DNA of 6,444 bases. It comes from Vulcanimicrobiota bacterium. GTDB taxonomy: Bacteria; Vulcanimicrobiota; Vulcanimicrobiia; Vulcanimicrobiales; Vulcanimicrobiaceae. Under the pieces are notes generated by a model. That model worked only from the letters and a program-made list of their open reading frames with translations. It had not been told where the DNA came from and ran no database searches. The number at the start of each line of letters is the position of its first letter. Within the stretch, counting starts at the first letter, position 1. The translations under genes were made by a program, and so were the position numbers. The stretch covers positions 1 to 6,444 of the forward strand of contig JAFARW010000120.1 of the NCBI GenBank assembly GCA_019245275.1, written 5' to 3'. This document shows positions 5,075 through 6,444 of this stretch, in pieces.

Positions 5075-5109
5075 ACAGTAGCGGCATCCGAGCGAAGCGA
5101 TTTTCATGG

Positions 5110-5143
5110 CGCTCTCGAGGACGAGGAGCGTCTTTTCATTTTT
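5110..5143 (+). terminator. Terminator-like attenuator hairpin before rplJ
   Basis: CGCTC (5110-5114) pairs with GAGCG (5126-5130), continued by TCG (5115-5117) with CGA (5122-5124), one bulged G5125 and loop AGGA. The tract TCTTTTCATTTTT (5131-5143) follows. This is a good intrinsic terminator placed 14 bases before the rplJ start and after an L10 leader. An upstream GAGCG (5090-5094) could pair with 5110-5114 instead, a weak candidate antiterminator. In Bacillus subtilis rplJL is controlled by L10(L12)4 through transcription attenuation; the same logic is inferred here. Confidence 0.65.
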
Positions 5144-5144
5144 C

Positions 5145-5150
5145 GTGGGG
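5145..5150 (+). promoter_or_regulatory. Ribosome binding site deciding the rplJ start
   Basis: GTGGGG lies 6 bases before ATG 5157, directly after the T-tract of the attenuator hairpin. The alternative in-frame ATG at 5106 has no SD (preceded by GCGATTTTC) and would place the terminator hairpin inside the coding region. Confidence 0.6.
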
Positions 5151-5156
5151 ACGACA

Positions 5157-5690
5157 ATGCCAACTGCAAAGAAAGAAGCGGCCGTCGGGGAGCTCAAAGA
5201 GCGCATCGCTCAAGCGAGCAACCTGATCTTTACAAACTACAGCGGCCTTAGCGTCGGCGACATCGCGCGTTTGCGCGGCGAGCTGCGCAAAGACGGCAAC
5301 TCGTATGCGGTCGTCAAGAACACGCTTTTTGCGCTGGCAGCGGGCGAGGAGCTCGCTCGGCAACTCGAGGCATTTCTAGCCGGCCCGACCGGCATCGTTT
5401 TCGCCGGCGAGGATCCGGTTGCGCCGGCCAAAGCGCTCAAGACGTTCTCGGATGCGGTCAAGCCGATCGAAATCAAGGCCGCATACATGGACGGCAAGAT
5501 CGTCGATGTCGCGCAGGTCAACGCGCTGGCTGCGTTACCGCCGCGCATCGAGTTGATCGGCCGGTTGATCGGGTCGATCGCGAGCCCGCTGCGCGGTCTC
5601 GTCAACGTCCTCGCCGGAAATCAAAGCGGACTCGTCCGCATTCTTCATGCGATCCGCGAGCAGAAAGAAGCCGCGGCCAGCGCTGCTTAA
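5157..5690 (+). CDS. rplJ: 50S ribosomal protein L10
   Basis: L10 anchors the L7/L12 dimers on the ribosomal stalk and, bound to L12, represses its own mRNA. From ATG 5157 the protein is 177 residues, within the usual 165-180. It starts MPTAKKEAAVGELKERI and shows the family core SNLIFTNYSGLSVGDIARLR (21-40), VVKNTLFALAA, GPTGIVFAGEDPVAPAKAL and the C-terminal L12-docking helix (about 145-173, LVNVLAGNQSGLVRILHAIR). An in-frame ATG 51 bases upstream would add 17 non-family residues (MALSRTRSVFSFFVGTT) and is rejected. The gene is led by its own promoter, L10 leader and attenuator hairpin, and is followed after 20 bases by rplL. Confidence 0.96.
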   Translation: MPTAKKEAAVGELKERIAQASNLIFTNYSGLSVGDIARLRGELRKDGNSYAVVKNTLFALAAGEELARQLEAFLAGPTGIVFAGEDPVAPAKALKTFSDAVKPIEIKAAYMDGKIVDVAQVNALAALPPRIELIGRLIGSIASPLRGLVNVLAGNQSGLVRILHAIREQKEAAASAA

Positions 5691-5710
5691 GTAGAAAGGT
5701 TCACGTTACC

Positions 5711-6088
5711 ATGGCCCTTCCCGAACTGATTGAACAGATTGATAAACTGACCGTTTTGGAGCTGGCGGATCTCGTCAAACAGCTCGAAGAGAAGTATGGC
5801 GTCTCAGCCGCTGCCCCGGTTGCGATGATGCCGGCCGGTGGCGCTGCTGCCGGTGGCGCTGCGCCCGCCGCTGAGAAGACGGAGTTCGATGCCGTGCTGA
5901 CCGAAGTCGGCGCTGAGAAGATCAAGGTCATCAAAGCCGTGCGCGAGATCACGAGTCTCGGTCTGACGGAAGCAAAGACGTTCGTCGAAAGCGCTCCGAA
6001 GCCGATCAAGCAAGGCGTTCCCAAAGACGAAGCCGAGGCCATCAAAAAGAAACTCGAAGAAGTCGGCGCCAAAGTCGAAATTAAGTAA
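5711..6088 (+). CDS. rplL: 50S ribosomal protein L7/L12
   Basis: L7/L12 is the multi-copy stalk protein that recruits and stimulates translational GTPases. The 125-residue protein has the N-terminal dimerisation/L10-binding domain (1-30, starting MALPELIEQIDKLTVLELAD), a flexible Ala/Gly/Pro/Met hinge (31-54) and the globular C-terminal domain with EKTEFDAVLTEVGAEKIKVI (55-74), KAVREITSLGLTEAK and a final KKKLEEVGAKVEIK. Length is typical. GAAAGG (5694-5699) is an SD at 11 bases, slightly long. It is the second gene of rplJL. No terminator follows; a dispersed repeat abuts the stop codon, and the next gene starts 18 bases later. Confidence 0.97.
   Translation: MALPELIEQIDKLTVLELADLVKQLEEKYGVSAAAPVAMMPAGGAAAGGAAPAAEKTEFDAVLTEVGAEKIKVIKAVREITSLGLTEAKTFVESAPKPIKQGVPKDEAEAIKKKLEEVGAKVEIK
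5834..5863 (+). repeat. 15-bp tandem repeat in the rplL hinge
   Basis: Two adjacent units GCCGGTGGCGCTGCT and GCCGGTGGCGCTGCG differ only at the last base and encode AGGAA twice in the L7/L12 hinge. Hinge length varies widely between bacteria, and such slippage repeats are a plain cause. Confidence 0.8.
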
Positions 6089-6111
6089 CACTTCGACAGG
6101 CTCAGTGTGAC
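6089..6111 (+). repeat. Dispersed 23-bp repeat, copy 3
   Basis: This copy reads CACTTCGACAGGCTCAGTG followed by TGAC and has three differences from copy 2. Two of them (position 2 C to A and position 18 G to T) are complementary and keep the terminal 4-bp pairing CACT/AGTG. It starts at the base after the rplL stop codon and includes the GTG start of the next gene. Confidence 0.8.
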
Positions 6112-6444
6112 ACTGGGGCAGCAGTCGCCGCTGACCTACCTGATCATCCTCGCCATACTGGCGCTGGTGATCTTTCGTAACGTGCGGCCGCAAACGATGA
6201 GCATCTCGCGAATCTGGCTGACGCCGATCATCTTGCTCGTACTGGTCGGCGTCTCGTTTTGGGCCACGGCAATTGAACTGCCGCCCGGAACGCTGTGGCT
6301 CCCGGCGCTCGCCGTGGCTATCGGGCTTGCGATCGGGATACCGTTCGGCATTCTGCGCGGCCGGCACAGCAAAATGCGCCCTGGCAAAAAGCCCCGCACG
6401 ATTGTCGTTGAGCCATCGGCGATTACGCTGATTCTCTTTTTTGT
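6107..6444 (+). CDS. Membrane protein of CcdC/DUF1453 type, 3' end cut by window
   Basis: At least 112 residues, open to the window edge. Hydrophobic segments lie at about 9-23, 36-54, 65-83 and from 104 on. Between them are basic loops: RNVRPQTMSISRIWLTP (24-40) and GIPFGILRGRHSKMRPG (77-93), followed by TIVVEPSAITLILFF. This alternation (RP..., R-W-L-P, G-P-G-LRGR, V-V) resembles the CcdC family (DUF1453), recognised by eye, so the family is likely but not certain; its biochemical role is unclear. The start is taken as GTG 6107, inside repeat copy 3, with only AGG (6098-6100) as SD. The frame is the same as rplL, separated by its TAA. It stands where rpoB usually follows rplL. Confidence 0.7.
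   Translation, partial: MTLGQQSPLTYLIILAILALVIFRNVRPQTMSISRIWLTPIILLVLVGVSFWATAIELPPGTLWLPALAVAIGLAIGIPFGILRGRHSKMRPGKKPRTIVVEPSAITLILFF

Larger units (their letters stand above)
4837..5156. other. Divergent intergenic region between lipoprotein copy B and rplJ
   Basis: A 320-base stretch without a gene. From left to right it holds the SD of copy B (4842-4847), an A/T-richer segment in which I could not identify a convincing minus-strand promoter (4850-4935), the rplJ promoter, the L10 leader, a small hairpin (AAGGGC 5041-5046 with GCCCTT 5051-5056), a dispersed repeat and a terminator-like hairpin before rplJ. An in-frame ATG at 5106 exists but lies in the hairpin and is not the favoured rplJ start. 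Confidence 0.8.

Noticed and set aside
4904..5206. 100-residue minus-strand open frame
   Set aside because: It crosses the rplJ promoter, L10 leader and repeat copy 2; its LSLSKG stretch is translated repeat.
2794..6111. Three short repeats as a CRISPR array
   Set aside because: They are over a kilobase apart, in mixed orientation, with genes rather than spacers between them.
5804..6367. 187-residue minus-strand open frame
   Set aside because: It overlaps rplL and the membrane gene in antisense, has low-complexity composition, and reads through repeat copy 3 (the HTEPVEV stretch is repeat-derived).

Overview
The window is a bacterial chromosomal segment carrying the secE-nusG-rplK-rplA and rplJ-rplL ribosomal/transcription cluster. 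It is fairly GC-rich. Secreted proteins carry lipobox signals, and three copies of a short dispersed repeat are present. The lipoprotein style (short LAAC signal, then a Ser/Asn/Pro/Thr linker), the GC-rich coding and the L10 leader would fit an uncultured lineage such as Candidatus Eremiobacterota/Vulcanimicrobiota. That assignment is a weak guess: no 16S or other diagnostic marker is present, and Armatimonadota, Chloroflexota or others are possible.

Layout, left to right. Positions 1-26 hold an intrinsic terminator of an upstream gene (often tuf in this neighbourhood; not seen here). A promoter (33-61) and a terminator-like leader hairpin then precede a plus-strand operon: rpmG (L33), tRNA-Trp(CCA), secE, nusG, a 38-codon acidic small ORF, rplK (L11) and rplA (L1). 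rplK and rplA overlap by one base (TAATG). The operon ends at a strong bidirectional terminator (2759-2793).

The cluster is then interrupted by about 2 kb holding two tandem paralogous lipoprotein genes on the minus strand (2831-3781 and 3871-4836), each followed by a near-identical terminator stem. Their mature part resembles the plant EXORDIUM/phosphate-induced protein family, including an HExxE motif; the function is unknown.

The 320-base divergent intergenic region (4837-5156) contains a good sigma70-type promoter, an L10 autoregulatory leader, one dispersed-repeat copy and a terminator-like hairpin directly before rplJ, which together look like a transcription attenuator. rplJ (L10) and rplL (L7/L12) follow. 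The last gene, cut by the window edge, is a multi-spanning membrane protein of CcdC/DUF1453 type. It starts 18 bases after rplL, inside a repeat copy, at a place where rpoB is usually found.

How the genes work together: SecE is a preprotein translocon subunit; NusG couples RNA polymerase to translation/termination; L11, L10 and L12 build the GTPase-associated stalk; L1 forms the opposite stalk and L33 sits near the E site. The two lipoproteins and the membrane protein are functionally unconnected insertions as far as the sequence shows.
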